NCBI GenBank assembly: GCA_040079635.1
Contig: JBEBJY010000001.1
Span: forward strand, 109,803-173,802
From: Aalborgiella sp040079635
GTDB lineage: Bacteria; Pseudomonadota; Gammaproteobacteria; Burkholderiales; Burkholderiaceae_C
Direction: 5' to 3'
Length of the DNA stretch: 64,000 nucleotides
A program made the translations under genes and the position numbers. Below the pieces are notes generated by a model. The model was not told where the DNA came from, ran no database searches, and worked only from the letters and a program-made list of their open reading frames with translations. Below are positions 16,442-24,799 of this stretch, piece by piece. The first letter of the stretch is position 1. Each line of letters starts with the position of its first letter.

Positions 16442-19192
16442 ATGACTGCTATAACCTCTTCATCTACTGAAATTCCTCCAGCTTCCTACGACCATTTAGC
16501 GATTGAAAAAGCCGCCCACAGCCACTGGACAGCAGCTGACGCCTACCGCGTGACCGAAGGCGCTTTAGACGCGCAAGGCAATCCAAAACCAAAATATTAC
16601 GCCTGCTCCATGCTGCCCTACCCCAGCGGCAAGCTACACATGGGCCATGTGCGTAACTACACCATCAACGACATGCTCACGCGCCAGCTGCGCATGAAAG
16701 GTTACAACGTGCTCATGCCCATGGGCTGGGATGCGTTTGGCTTGCCCGCTGAAAACGCTGCCACGAAAAACGGTGTGCCACCCGCTCAGTGGACGTTTGA
16801 CAACATCGCCTACATGAAAAAGCAGATGCAGGCCATGGGGCTGGCCATCGACTGGAGCCGCGAAATCGCCACCTGCACGCCTGAATATTACAAGTGGAAC
16901 CAGTGGTTGTTCCTCAAAATGCTGGAGCAGGGCATTGCCTATCGCAAAACCCAGGTTGTGAATTGGGATCCAGTTGATCAAACGGTTTTAGCTAACGAAC
17001 AGGTCATAGACGGCAAAGGCTGGCGCACTGGCGCGGTGGTTGAAAAGCGCGAGATTCCGGGCTATTACCTCAACATCACCAAATACGCACCTGAGCTGTT
17101 GGAACACGTACAAACCGGCTTAGACGGCTGGCCTGAGCGCGTCAAGCTGATGCAGGAAAACTGGATAGGCAAGTCCGAAGGCGTCCGTTTCGCCTTTCCG
17201 CACGAGATCAAAAACGCAGCGGGCAAATTGCTGCAAGACGGCAAAATGTACGTCTTCACCACCCGTGCGGATACCATCATGGGCGTCACCTTCGTCGCCG
17301 TCGCGCCAGAGCATCCAATTGCGATACGAGCCGGCGAATTATCTGCCTTATTAGCTATCAAAATTGAAGCGCTTAAAGAGGGCGGAACGACCGAGGCTGA
17401 GCTCGCCACCAAAGAAAAAGAAGGCGTGGCGACGGGGCTGTTTGTGTCACACCCGCTCACTGGCGAGCAGGTTGAAGTGTGGGTGGGCAACTACGTGCTG
17501 ATGAGCTACGGCGACGGCGCGGTGATGGGCGTGCCGGCGCATGATGAGCGTGATTTTGCGTTTGCTTTGAAGTATGACTTGCCCATCAAGCAAGTCGTGT
17601 CCGTCAAAGATCAAAGTTTCAACGATACAGAATGGCAAGACTGGTACGGTCAAAAAACGGGAACGGCGTCGGTTCATTCCGGCAAATTCGACGGTTTGGG
17701 CTTCAAGGCTTGCGTAGATACAGTGGCTGCTGATTTGGCAGCTTTGGGACTCGGCGAGAAAAAGACCACCTGGCGCTTGCGCGACTGGGGTGTTTCGCGC
17801 CAGCGCTACTGGGGCACGCCGATTCCTATCATCCACTGTGATGAACACGGCGCTGTACCTGTGCCAGAAAAGGATTTGCCAGTCGTTCTGCCGCTGGACT
17901 GCGTGCCCGATGGTTCGGGCAACCCGCTGCATAAACATGAAGGCTTCCACGCCGGGGTGACGTGCCCGATTTGCGGTGCAAAAGCCAAGCGTGAAACCGA
18001 CACCATGGACACTTTTGTGGACAGCTCGTGGTACTTTATGCGCTATTGTGACCCGAAGAACGACCAAGCCATGGTCGGCGCGGGGGCGGACTACTGGATG
18101 CCGATGGACCAGTACATCGGCGGTATCGAGCATGCGATTTTGCACTTGCTTTACGCCCGCTTTTGGACAAAAGTGATGCGCGACATCAAGTTAACGAATG
18201 CGGATGGCACACCCGCCAGCCGTGGTTTGGTCACCGTGGACGAGCCTTTCACCAAGCTGTTGACGCAGGGCATGGTGCTGAACCAGATCTATTCGCGTAA
18301 AAACGACAAAGGCGGCGTCGAATACTTCTGGCCGCACGAGGTAGAAGACATCATTGACGCCAATGGCAAAGTCACCACCGCCAAAAGCAAAATCGACGGC
18401 TCCATCGTTAACTACGACGGCGTGGGCACCATGTCCAAGTCGAAAAACAACGGCGTGGATCCGCAGGATTTGATTGAAAAGTACGGCGCAGATACGGCGC
18501 GTTTGTACACCATGTTCACTGCGCCACCCGAGGCGACGTTGGAGTGGAATGACTCCGCCGTGGAAGGTTCCTACCGCTTCCTGCGCCGTGTTTGGAACTT
18601 AGGCGTTAAGTTGAAAGATGCGAATTCAGCTATTAATAATATAGCTTCTCAGGCAATAAATACACCGGCTACAGCCGAAAATGCCTCTAAAATCACTAAA
18701 AATCTGCGTTTAGAGCTTCACACTCTGCTCAAACAGGTTGATTTCGACTACCAGCGCATGCAGTACAACACCGTGGTGTCGGGCTGCATGAAGTTGCTCA
18801 ATGCTTTAGAGGACTTCAAATCAGACGGATCGGATGCCTCTAATGCAGCGGTTTCAGAGGGTTTTGGCATCCTATTGCGTTGTTTGTACCCCGCTGCCCC
18901 GCATCTGTGTCATGCTTTGTGGCAAAACCTCGGCTTTGCCGCCCAATTGGGCGATTTGCTCGACGCGCCCTGGCCACAGGTCGATGCATCCGCCTTGGTG
19001 CAAGATGAAATCGAACTGATGTTACAAGTCAGTGGCAAATTACGCGGCTCTATCGTCGTGCCAGCGGGTGCTTCTAAGGAAGAAATCGAGAAAATAGCGG
19101 TAAGCTCTGAGGTAGTGGTCAAGTTCGCCGCTGGTGCCGCGATTAAGAAGGTCATCGTTGTGCCAGGCCGCTTGGTGAATGTTGTTGTTTAA
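16442..19192 (+). CDS. leuS: Leucyl-tRNA synthetase
   Basis: A 916-residue class I synthetase that charges tRNA-Leu. HMGH at 66-69 and TMSKS at 663-667 are the two ATP-binding signatures; the editing domain carries GVPAHDERDFAF (about 363-374). The protein is about 50 residues longer than E. coli LeuS as recalled, partly from insertions in the catalytic region. Two copies of the palindromic element fall within it. A degraded reverse copy is at residues about 295-310 in the editing domain. A clear forward copy is at residues about 730-746, in the linker between the catalytic core and the anticodon-binding helices. Both are read through without a stop. Confidence 0.97.
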   Translation: MTAITSSSTEIPPASYDHLAIEKAAHSHWTAADAYRVTEGALDAQGNPKPKYYACSMLPYPSGKLHMGHVRNYTINDMLTRQLRMKGYNVLMPMGWDAFGLPAENAATKNGVPPAQWTFDNIAYMKKQMQAMGLAIDWSREIATCTPEYYKWNQWLFLKMLEQGIAYRKTQVVNWDPVDQTVLANEQVIDGKGWRTGAVVEKREIPGYYLNITKYAPELLEHVQTGLDGWPERVKLMQENWIGKSEGVRFAFPHEIKNAAGKLLQDGKMYVFTTRADTIMGVTFVAVAPEHPIAIRAGELSALLAIKIEALKEGGTTEAELATKEKEGVATGLFVSHPLTGEQVEVWVGNYVLMSYGDGAVMGVPAHDERDFAFALKYDLPIKQVVSVKDQSFNDTEWQDWYGQKTGTASVHSGKFDGLGFKACVDTVAADLAALGLGEKKTTWRLRDWGVSRQRYWGTPIPIIHCDEHGAVPVPEKDLPVVLPLDCVPDGSGNPLHKHEGFHAGVTCPICGAKAKRETDTMDTFVDSSWYFMRYCDPKNDQAMVGAGADYWMPMDQYIGGIEHAILHLLYARFWTKVMRDIKLTNADGTPASRGLVTVDEPFTKLLTQGMVLNQIYSRKNDKGGVEYFWPHEVEDIIDANGKVTTAKSKIDGSIVNYDGVGTMSKSKNNGVDPQDLIEKYGADTARLYTMFTAPPEATLEWNDSAVEGSYRFLRRVWNLGVKLKDANSAINNIASQAINTPATAENASKITKNLRLELHTLLKQVDFDYQRMQYNTVVSGCMKLLNALEDFKSDGSDASNAAVSEGFGILLRCLYPAAPHLCHALWQNLGFAAQLGDLLDAPWPQVDASALVQDEIELMLQVSGKLRGSIVVPAGASKEEIEKIAVSSEVVVKFAAGAAIKKVIVVPGRLVNVVV
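17325..17369 (-). repeat. Palindromic element, degraded copy in leuS
   Basis: In reverse orientation the blocks GAGCCGGCGAAT, CTGCCTTATTAGCTATCAAAATTGA match the element's GTAGCCGGCGTAT, TTGCCTAAATAGCTAT...ATAGC order and spacing. It encodes AGELSALLAIKIEAL, the same frame as the reverse copies in proA and waaF. The right hairpin arm is weak. Confidence 0.55.
18628..18678 (+). repeat. Palindromic element copy 3, inside leuS
   Basis: The hairpin AGCTATTAATAATATAGCT is perfect, and the core reads AGGCAATAAATACACCGGCT (one change) followed by ACAGCC. It encodes AINNIASQAINTPATA in the usual forward frame. It lies in a linker where E. coli LeuS, as recalled, has unrelated residues of similar number. 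Confidence 0.88.
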
Positions 19193-19231
19193 TCTCGTTG
19201 CTTAATGTCGATATTTTTGAGTAAAAAACCT

Positions 19232-19741
19232 ATGAAAAGACGCTTATTCACCCAATCTGCACTGGCTGCATTGCTGGCAACCGGCGCAGTTGCTATGACG
19301 GGCTGCGGCTTCAAACTGCGTGGTTCGTTCAGCTACGCTTTCAAAACATTGCTGTCTGGCTTTGGCGATACCTCCACACTCGGCAATGAATTCAAGCGCG
19401 TTTTGGCCTCAGATGGCGCAGTAGCGCTGGTGACCGACCCCGCAAAAGCGCAGGTTGTCCTAGAGGTCATCAGCGAACAGCGTGAAAAAGTGGTGGTAGG
19501 TACGACTTCATCGGGCCAAGTCCGCGAATTTCAGCTGCGCATTCGCCTGAAATTCAAGCTATGCACCCCAAGTGGCAAAGAGATCACCCCAGAGACCGAG
19601 CTCTTGGTGCAGCGCGACATCAGCTACAACGAGTCCGCCGCGCTCGCCAAAGAGTCCGAAGAAGGCTTGCTCTACCGCGACATGCAAACCGACATGGTGC
19701 AGCAGTTGCTGCGCCGTTTGTCTGCAGTTAAAGAGCTTTAA
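19232..19741 (+). CDS. lptE: LPS-assembly lipoprotein LptE
   Basis: A 169-residue lipoprotein that plugs the LptD barrel and helps place LPS in the outer membrane. The signal peptide ends in the lipobox MTGC with C25 lipidated, followed by GFKLRG, the usual start of mature LptE. ATG 19232 (MKRRLFTQ) is preferred; ATG 19205 in the same frame would add nine residues ahead of the signal peptide. It follows leuS and precedes holA, the usual leuS-lptE-holA order. Confidence 0.92.
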   Translation: MKRRLFTQSALAALLATGAVAMTGCGFKLRGSFSYAFKTLLSGFGDTSTLGNEFKRVLASDGAVALVTDPAKAQVVLEVISEQREKVVVGTTSSGQVREFQLRIRLKFKLCTPSGKEITPETELLVQRDISYNESAALAKESEEGLLYRDMQTDMVQQLLRRLSAVKEL

Positions 19742-19752
19742 AACAACATTCT

Positions 19753-19778
19753 GTCATTCCCGCGTAGGCGGGAATCCA
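19753..19778. repeat. dRS3-like inverted repeat, copy 1
   Basis: The sequence ATTCCCGCGTAGGCGGGAAT (19756-19775) fits the pattern ATTCCC-N8-GGGAAT used to define Neisseria dRS3 repeats, with GTC and CCA flanks. It lies between lptE and holA, 12 bases before the holA start, so a transcript hairpin could affect holA translation. A second copy in the opposite orientation is at 28828-28853. Confidence 0.75.
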
Positions 19779-19789
19779 CAGGCCTACAC

Positions 19790-20881
19790 ATGCAATTAGC
19801 CAGCGGTCAACTTTCTAACCACTTCGCGAAGGGCCTGCGTTCGCTCTACACCTTGCACGGTGACGAAATACTACTGGTGCAAGAAGCGGCCGATGCGATT
19901 CGGGCTGAGGCGCGCAAGCAGGGGTTTACCGAGCGCAGCTCGTTCACCGTTGCCGGCGCACATTTTGACTGGGGCGAGGTGCTGGCCGCAGCGGGCAGCA
20001 TGAGCTTGTTTGCTGACAAGCAAATCATTGAAATCCGCATTCCCTCAGGCAAACCGGGTAAAGACGGCAGCGTGCAGCTCCAGCAATTGGCCGCACAAGC
20101 CGCTGAAAATACAGACACTTTGACACTGGTCATGCTCCCCAAGCTAGACAAAATGAGCAAACAAGGTGCATGGTTTACGGCTTTGGACGGCAACGGCGTC
20201 AACATTGAAATCCAACCCGTCGAGCGCGCCGCCCTGCCGCAGTGGATCGCCCAGCGCCTGCAAGCGCAAGGGCAGCAGGTCGCTGCGGGGGTGGAAGGGC
20301 AACAAACGCTGCAGTTCTTTACCGACCGGGTGGAAGGCAACTTGCTGGCAGCCTTTCAAGAAATCCAAAAACTCGCGCTCTTACACCCCAAAGGCGAGTT
20401 GTCGCTGGCGCAGGTCGAAAGCGCGGTGTTGAACGTGGCGCGATATGACGTGTTTAAACTCTCAGAATCCGTGCTGGCTGGCCATCCCGCCCGTGTGCAG
20501 CGCATGCTAGACGGCCTGCAGGCCGAGGGCGTGGCCGAGGTGCTGGTGCATTGGGCGATTTCTGAAGATATTCGGGCGCTTAAACGCGTCAAAGACGCCA
20601 TGTCAAACGGCAAACCCTTGCCTATGGCGCTGCGCGAGCAACGGGTTTGGGGTGTCAAAGAACGCCTGTTTGAGCGGGTGTTGCCGCAGCTCAGCAGCGC
20701 AGCCTTGGTTGATTTGTTGGATGCGGCGCACAAGGTAGACGGTATCGTCAAAGGCTTGAAACAGCGTGATTGGCCCCAAGATAGCTGGCAAGCGCTGCAC
20801 CGGCTCGCCATGCAGGTGTGCCAGGCGTGCATGACGCAAACTGCTGCCTCAGGTCCAAAATCAACGAAAATAGCCGCATGA
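19790..20881 (+). CDS. holA: DNA polymerase III delta subunit
   Basis: A 363-residue clamp-loader subunit that opens the sliding clamp. The family pattern is visible: LRSLYTLHGDEILLVQEA near the N-terminus, then LVMLPKLDKMSKQGAWF. A C-terminal collar helix region, with VKGLKQRDWPQDSWQAL, is also seen. Length is slightly above E. coli HolA. Its stop overlaps the proA start (ATGA). Confidence 0.93.
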   Translation: MQLASGQLSNHFAKGLRSLYTLHGDEILLVQEAADAIRAEARKQGFTERSSFTVAGAHFDWGEVLAAAGSMSLFADKQIIEIRIPSGKPGKDGSVQLQQLAAQAAENTDTLTLVMLPKLDKMSKQGAWFTALDGNGVNIEIQPVERAALPQWIAQRLQAQGQQVAAGVEGQQTLQFFTDRVEGNLLAAFQEIQKLALLHPKGELSLAQVESAVLNVARYDVFKLSESVLAGHPARVQRMLDGLQAEGVAEVLVHWAISEDIRALKRVKDAMSNGKPLPMALREQRVWGVKERLFERVLPQLSSAALVDLLDAAHKVDGIVKGLKQRDWPQDSWQALHRLAMQVCQACMTQTAASGPKSTKIAA

Positions 20882-22203
20882 ACGCCCAAACTTACACCTC
20901 TGGTTCAATGAACAACACGGCAAACGTCGTCGAACTGCTACAAACCCTGGGGAAGCAGGCAAAAGTGGCATCAGCCGGCGTATCTGTTGCCTCTACAGCT
21001 ATTAAAAATATAGCATTATTGCGTTTGGCAGTCTTGCTTCGTGCTAACGTTGCCGCGTTGCAGGCAGACAATGCCAAAGACATTGCGCGGGCCATCAAAG
21101 CAGGTTTGTCTGAGCCTATGGTTGATCGCTTGAAATTGACGCCTAAAGTGCTAGAAACCTGCGCCTTGGGTTGCGAGCAGCTGGCAGCGATGCCCGACAT
21201 CATTGGCGAAATCATCGGCATGAAGCAGCAACCCAGCGGTATCCGAGTCGGGCAAATGCGGGTGCCGATTGGCGTTTTCGGCATGATTTACGAAAGCCGC
21301 CCGAATGTGACGATAGAAGCCGCATCTTTGGCTATCAAAAGCGGCAACGCCTGCATTTTGCGCGGTGGCTCAGAGGCGATTGAGTCCAACCAAGCCTTGG
21401 CTTTTCTGGTGCAGCAAGCATTGGTGGAGAGCGGTTTGCCGCAGCACACCGTGCAATTGGTGCCGACGACGGACCGCGAAGCGGTTAGTGCGTTGATCAC
21501 CATGCCAGAATACGTCGATGTCATCATCCCGCGCGGCGGCAAGGGGCTGATTGAACGCGTTTCGCGCGAAGCCAAAGTGCCTGTCATCAAACATTTGGAT
21601 GGCAATTGCCACGTTTATGTGGACGACCCTTGCGACATCGCCATGGCGGTCACGGTGGCCGACAACGCCAAAACCAACAAATACAGTCCGTGCAACGCTG
21701 CCGAAGGCCTGCTGGTCGCCAAAGGTGCAGCTGCTGAGTTTTTGCCAAAAATTGCCGCCATTTATGCCAAAAAAGGCGTTGAAATTCGGTGTGATGAGGC
21801 CGCAGCCGGCGTATTGTTTGTCAATGCAGCTATCAAAAAAATAGCAAAAATCACTCTCGCCAAAGAGCAAGATTGGTACGAAGAATATTTGGCGCCTATT
21901 GTTAGCATCAAGATTGTGGCTGGTTTGGACGAGGCGATTGCGCACATCAACAAATACAGCAGCCACCACACTGACGCCATCATGACCACCAACCACATGC
22001 ACGCCCAGCGCTTCCTGCGCGAAGTCGATTCTGCCAGTGTGATGGTCAACACCAGCACGCGGTTTGCCGATGGGTTTGAGTACGGTTTAGGTGCCGAAAT
22101 CGGCATCAGCACAGATAAGTTTCACGCCCGTGGCCCGGTGGGGATTGAGGGCTTAACGTCGCTGAAATACGTGGTTTTGGGCAACGGCGAAGTGCGCAGT
22201 TGA
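20878..22203 (+). CDS. proA: Gamma-glutamyl phosphate reductase
   Basis: A 441-residue enzyme of proline synthesis that reduces glutamyl-5-phosphate to the semialdehyde. It belongs to the aldehyde dehydrogenase superfamily; the catalytic cysteine is in KYSPCNAAEG. The start ATG 20878 overlaps the holA stop; an open frame back to 20818 would overlap holA further and is not used. Two reverse copies of the palindromic element lie inside, at residues about 32-46 (AGVSVASTAIKNIA) and about 310-323 (AGVLFVNAAIKKIA). From memory the first aligns with E. coli ProA with no length change, and the second falls in a variable loop and adds about five residues. Confidence 0.95.
   Translation: MNAQTYTSGSMNNTANVVELLQTLGKQAKVASAGVSVASTAIKNIALLRLAVLLRANVAALQADNAKDIARAIKAGLSEPMVDRLKLTPKVLETCALGCEQLAAMPDIIGEIIGMKQQPSGIRVGQMRVPIGVFGMIYESRPNVTIEAASLAIKSGNACILRGGSEAIESNQALAFLVQQALVESGLPQHTVQLVPTTDREAVSALITMPEYVDVIIPRGGKGLIERVSREAKVPVIKHLDGNCHVYVDDPCDIAMAVTVADNAKTNKYSPCNAAEGLLVAKGAAAEFLPKIAAIYAKKGVEIRCDEAAAGVLFVNAAIKKIAKITLAKEQDWYEEYLAPIVSIKIVAGLDEAIAHINKYSSHHTDAIMTTNHMHAQRFLREVDSASVMVNTSTRFADGFEYGLGAEIGISTDKFHARGPVGIEGLTSLKYVVLGNGEVRS
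20970..21015 (-). repeat. Palindromic element copy 4, inside proA (N-terminal)
   Basis: Reverse orientation: CAGCCGGCGTATCTGTTGCC, then CAGCTATTAAAAATATAGCA with intact hairpin arms. It encodes SAGVSVASTAIKNIA. In E. coli ProA, as recalled, this position holds YKLAQLSSREKNRV, an equal number of residues, in the first helices. Confidence 0.85.
21803..21848 (-). repeat. Palindromic element copy 5, inside proA (C-terminal half)
   Basis: Reverse orientation: CAGCCGGCGTATTGTTTGTC, then CAGCTATCAAAAAAATAGCA. Both hairpin arms are intact while the middle is diverged. It encodes AGVLFVNAAIKKIA in the same frame as the first proA copy. Confidence 0.75.
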
Positions 22204-23273
22204 TGGCCTCAAACCCTCACGGCGCGCCTATTTTCAAGCCGCAAATTTCCCAAAATCTGTGGCCTTCTTCGGGATACGAGCTGCTAGAGATGGATGCGAA
22301 TGGCCATTTGGTGGTGACAGACGCTTATTTGCGACATTTACTGTCTCGACCTGAAATTGCACCGATTGCAGAATCTTGCGCTCATGAAATAGCGATACAT
22401 GATTCTTTAGACAAAGAACCGCGCCGAACGGTCGCTGCAGCTGAGCTTGCGGGCGTTCAAGACAAAGACGCGGCTGATAACTACGCCGTTTGGCTGCGTT
22501 TCAGAGACAAATTGCTTAGCAAGCCGACATTAGAAGCCAGTTATATGGCGCTGTTTCAGGGTGAGGGCGTGGACGTCGCGCCCGTGCTGGTGCAGCAGTT
22601 GACGCAGATTTTGTTGCAGCACGTCCTGACCACAGCAGATGAAAAAATCAATGCGATGCAAGCCCGCGTGGCTGAGTTGTTGTTCAGAACGCAAAAAATA
22701 TCGATTCTTGAAGACGGCGCTGTGATGGCGGCGGACGATGAAACGGTCGAACGGCATGCCCTGTCAGGTGGTTTTGGCAGCATTGGTGAGCTGTTGAAAC
22801 AAGGCGGTTTACCGGTACGCAGTGTCGATTTGGATGTGTTGAGTGCGGATAACTTGGACGCCTACTGGCCGCGCAGTGAGTTTTTTGACATGGTGATCAG
22901 CCTGAACCACGGTCAGGCTTCTTTGGACGCTCTGTGTCGTGTCCTTGAATTGTGGATCAAACACTTTTTGCAAGTCGATGTGCGGATTCAAACAGACAAA
23001 GAAATTGTGGACGAGCATTGGGTCTGGCACGTTGGGCTGGATGCGCAGGCCAGTGGCATTTTGAACGATTTGTACACAGGTGCTGAGGTGTCTGAAGACC
23101 GCCACCGCCGCTTGATGTGTTTGTTTCGCTTGGAGTTTGCCAATCCTGCCGACATGCTGGCTGCCGTCGCGGGCCGCCCCGTTTATTTGGCGATGGCGAT
23201 GGACGAGAAAAACCAACTCAAGCTGAAACCGCAAAACCTGCTGTTGAACCTTCCTTTAGCTCAAAGATCTTAA
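22203..23273 (+). CDS. Conserved Burkholderiales protein, DUF6352 family
   Basis: A 356-residue protein that I match to DUF6352 by its start (NLWPSSGYELLEMDANGHLVVTDAYLR, residues about 19-45) and by SCAHEIAIHDSL with EPRRTV soon after. No membrane segment or signal peptide is seen. Function is unknown. The ATG at 22203 overlaps the last base of the proA stop, so it is probably translated from the same message. Its place after proA is conserved as far as I recall. It was not possible to name an active site. Confidence 0.75.
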   Translation: MASNPHGAPIFKPQISQNLWPSSGYELLEMDANGHLVVTDAYLRHLLSRPEIAPIAESCAHEIAIHDSLDKEPRRTVAAAELAGVQDKDAADNYAVWLRFRDKLLSKPTLEASYMALFQGEGVDVAPVLVQQLTQILLQHVLTTADEKINAMQARVAELLFRTQKISILEDGAVMAADDETVERHALSGGFGSIGELLKQGGLPVRSVDLDVLSADNLDAYWPRSEFFDMVISLNHGQASLDALCRVLELWIKHFLQVDVRIQTDKEIVDEHWVWHVGLDAQASGILNDLYTGAEVSEDRHRRLMCLFRLEFANPADMLAAVAGRPVYLAMAMDEKNQLKLKPQNLLLNLPLAQRS

Positions 23274-23319
23274 CCAATTCGGTCATCATAAAGATCATAA
23301 TAAAAGAGTTCGTAAATTC

Positions 23320-24582
23320 ATGGTTCCTCATCTCATCACCGCTCTGAATGGCCCGATTAACGAGCTAGAGCAACGCATCTTAGATTCCATGCCAGCTATT
23401 GAGCGCTGGTTTCGCCTAGAGTGGATGGAGCACACGCCGCCGTTTTACAGCTCGGTCGATGTGCGCAACGCCGGGTTCAAGCTCGCACCCGTAGACACCA
23501 ATTTGTTCCCTGGTGGGTGGAGTAATTTGACACCGGCTATGCTGCCCCTTGCCGTGCAGGCGGCGATGGTGGCGATTGAAAAAATCTGCCCAGAGGCTAA
23601 AAACCTGCTGCTGATTCCTGAAAATCACAGCAACAATGCCAACAACACGTTTTATCTGAGCAGCATTGCCCAGCTGCGCCGTATCTTCCATATGGCGGGC
23701 TTGAATGTGCGCGTTGGCTCGATTGACCCTGACATCAAACAAAACACCACTGTTGAGTTGCCAAATGGCGAATCCATTGTGCTGGAGCCCGTGATTCGCA
23801 GCGCCAAACGCTTGGGTTTGAAAGATTTTGAACCCTGCACGATTTTGCTGAACAACGAATTGACCAAGGGCTTGCCTGGCATTTTGGAAGAGCTGCATGA
23901 GCAGTTTGTTTTGCCACCGCTGCATGCTTCGGGCTCAGTGCGTCGCAAAAGCACGCATTACAAAAGCTATGAAGATGTCTGCAAGCGTTTTGGCAAGCTG
24001 CTGGGCGTTGACCCTTGGTTGATCAATCCCATGTTTTTGACCTGTACAGATGCGGATTTGGCCACCACTGTTGACACACTGCTTGCCAAAATCAAAAAGA
24101 AATACAAAGAGTACGGCATCACCGACAAGCCGTTTGTGGTTGTCAAAACCAACCACAGCAGCTTGGCGGACAAGCATGCGGGCTCAAGCGTGATGATGTT
24201 GCGCCAGTCCAGCGAGCTGAAAGACCACAAAGATATTGCCGTTTTCAGCGGCGAGCTGGTGGTTCAAGAGGGTGTGCTGACCAAAGAGCGCATGAACGAC
24301 GCTGTGGCCGAGCCCGTGGTTTATATGATGGATCGCTACGTGGTTGGCGGTTTCTACCGCGTACATGCCGACAGGGGCATGGATGAAAATCTCTGCTCAC
24401 CGGGATCGCGCTATGTGCCTTTGGCCTTTGCAGAGGGTACTGAATTGCCTCAACCCGGTGTCAAACCCGGTGCCAGCGCCCCTAATCGCTTCTATATGTA
24501 TGGCGTGATTGGCCGTTTGGCGATGTTGGCAGCCAGTTATGAGTTGGAAGCGACCGATCCAAACGCTGAAATCTACGAATAA
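23320..24582 (+). CDS. gshA: Glutamate-cysteine ligase, proteobacterial GshA family
   Basis: A 420-residue enzyme for the first step of glutathione synthesis. It belongs to the GshA family found in beta-proteobacteria and Acidithiobacillus, distinct from E. coli GshA. Recognisable stretches are APVDTNLFPGGWSNL, LLLIPENHSNN and FVVVKTNHSSLADKHAG. Length is typical for that family. gshB lies about 3.3 kb downstream on the same strand with kup and a benE-like gene between, an unusual spacing for the pair. Confidence 0.9.
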   Translation: MVPHLITALNGPINELEQRILDSMPAIERWFRLEWMEHTPPFYSSVDVRNAGFKLAPVDTNLFPGGWSNLTPAMLPLAVQAAMVAIEKICPEAKNLLLIPENHSNNANNTFYLSSIAQLRRIFHMAGLNVRVGSIDPDIKQNTTVELPNGESIVLEPVIRSAKRLGLKDFEPCTILLNNELTKGLPGILEELHEQFVLPPLHASGSVRRKSTHYKSYEDVCKRFGKLLGVDPWLINPMFLTCTDADLATTVDTLLAKIKKKYKEYGITDKPFVVVKTNHSSLADKHAGSSVMMLRQSSELKDHKDIAVFSGELVVQEGVLTKERMNDAVAEPVVYMMDRYVVGGFYRVHADRGMDENLCSPGSRYVPLAFAEGTELPQPGVKPGASAPNRFYMYGVIGRLAMLAASYELEATDPNAEIYE

Positions 24583-24799
24583 GCTGAATTTGTGGGAAAT
24601 TGCTGGAGAATTACCAAATCCGCAGTTGTTGCACTGCAACATATTTGGCCTTAAATGTGTTTTTATTGCGTTTAGAGGCAACTCCTTGGGGTTAAACACC
24701 GTTACAAAAGCGCACAATATGCTTCCCAGAACAACGGTCATGCCCGGTTGAGTTAGCTACGAGTTTTCTTGAGTAGTTTTATCAGCGGTCAATTCTTTA

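Noticed and set aside
17447..18145. A 232-residue open frame opposite leuS
   Set aside because: It is antisense to conserved LeuS sequence with all motifs intact, and the frame follows from codon bias of the real gene.
21370..22002. A 210-residue open frame opposite proA
   Set aside because: It is antisense to ProA; no start signal and no recognisable protein features.
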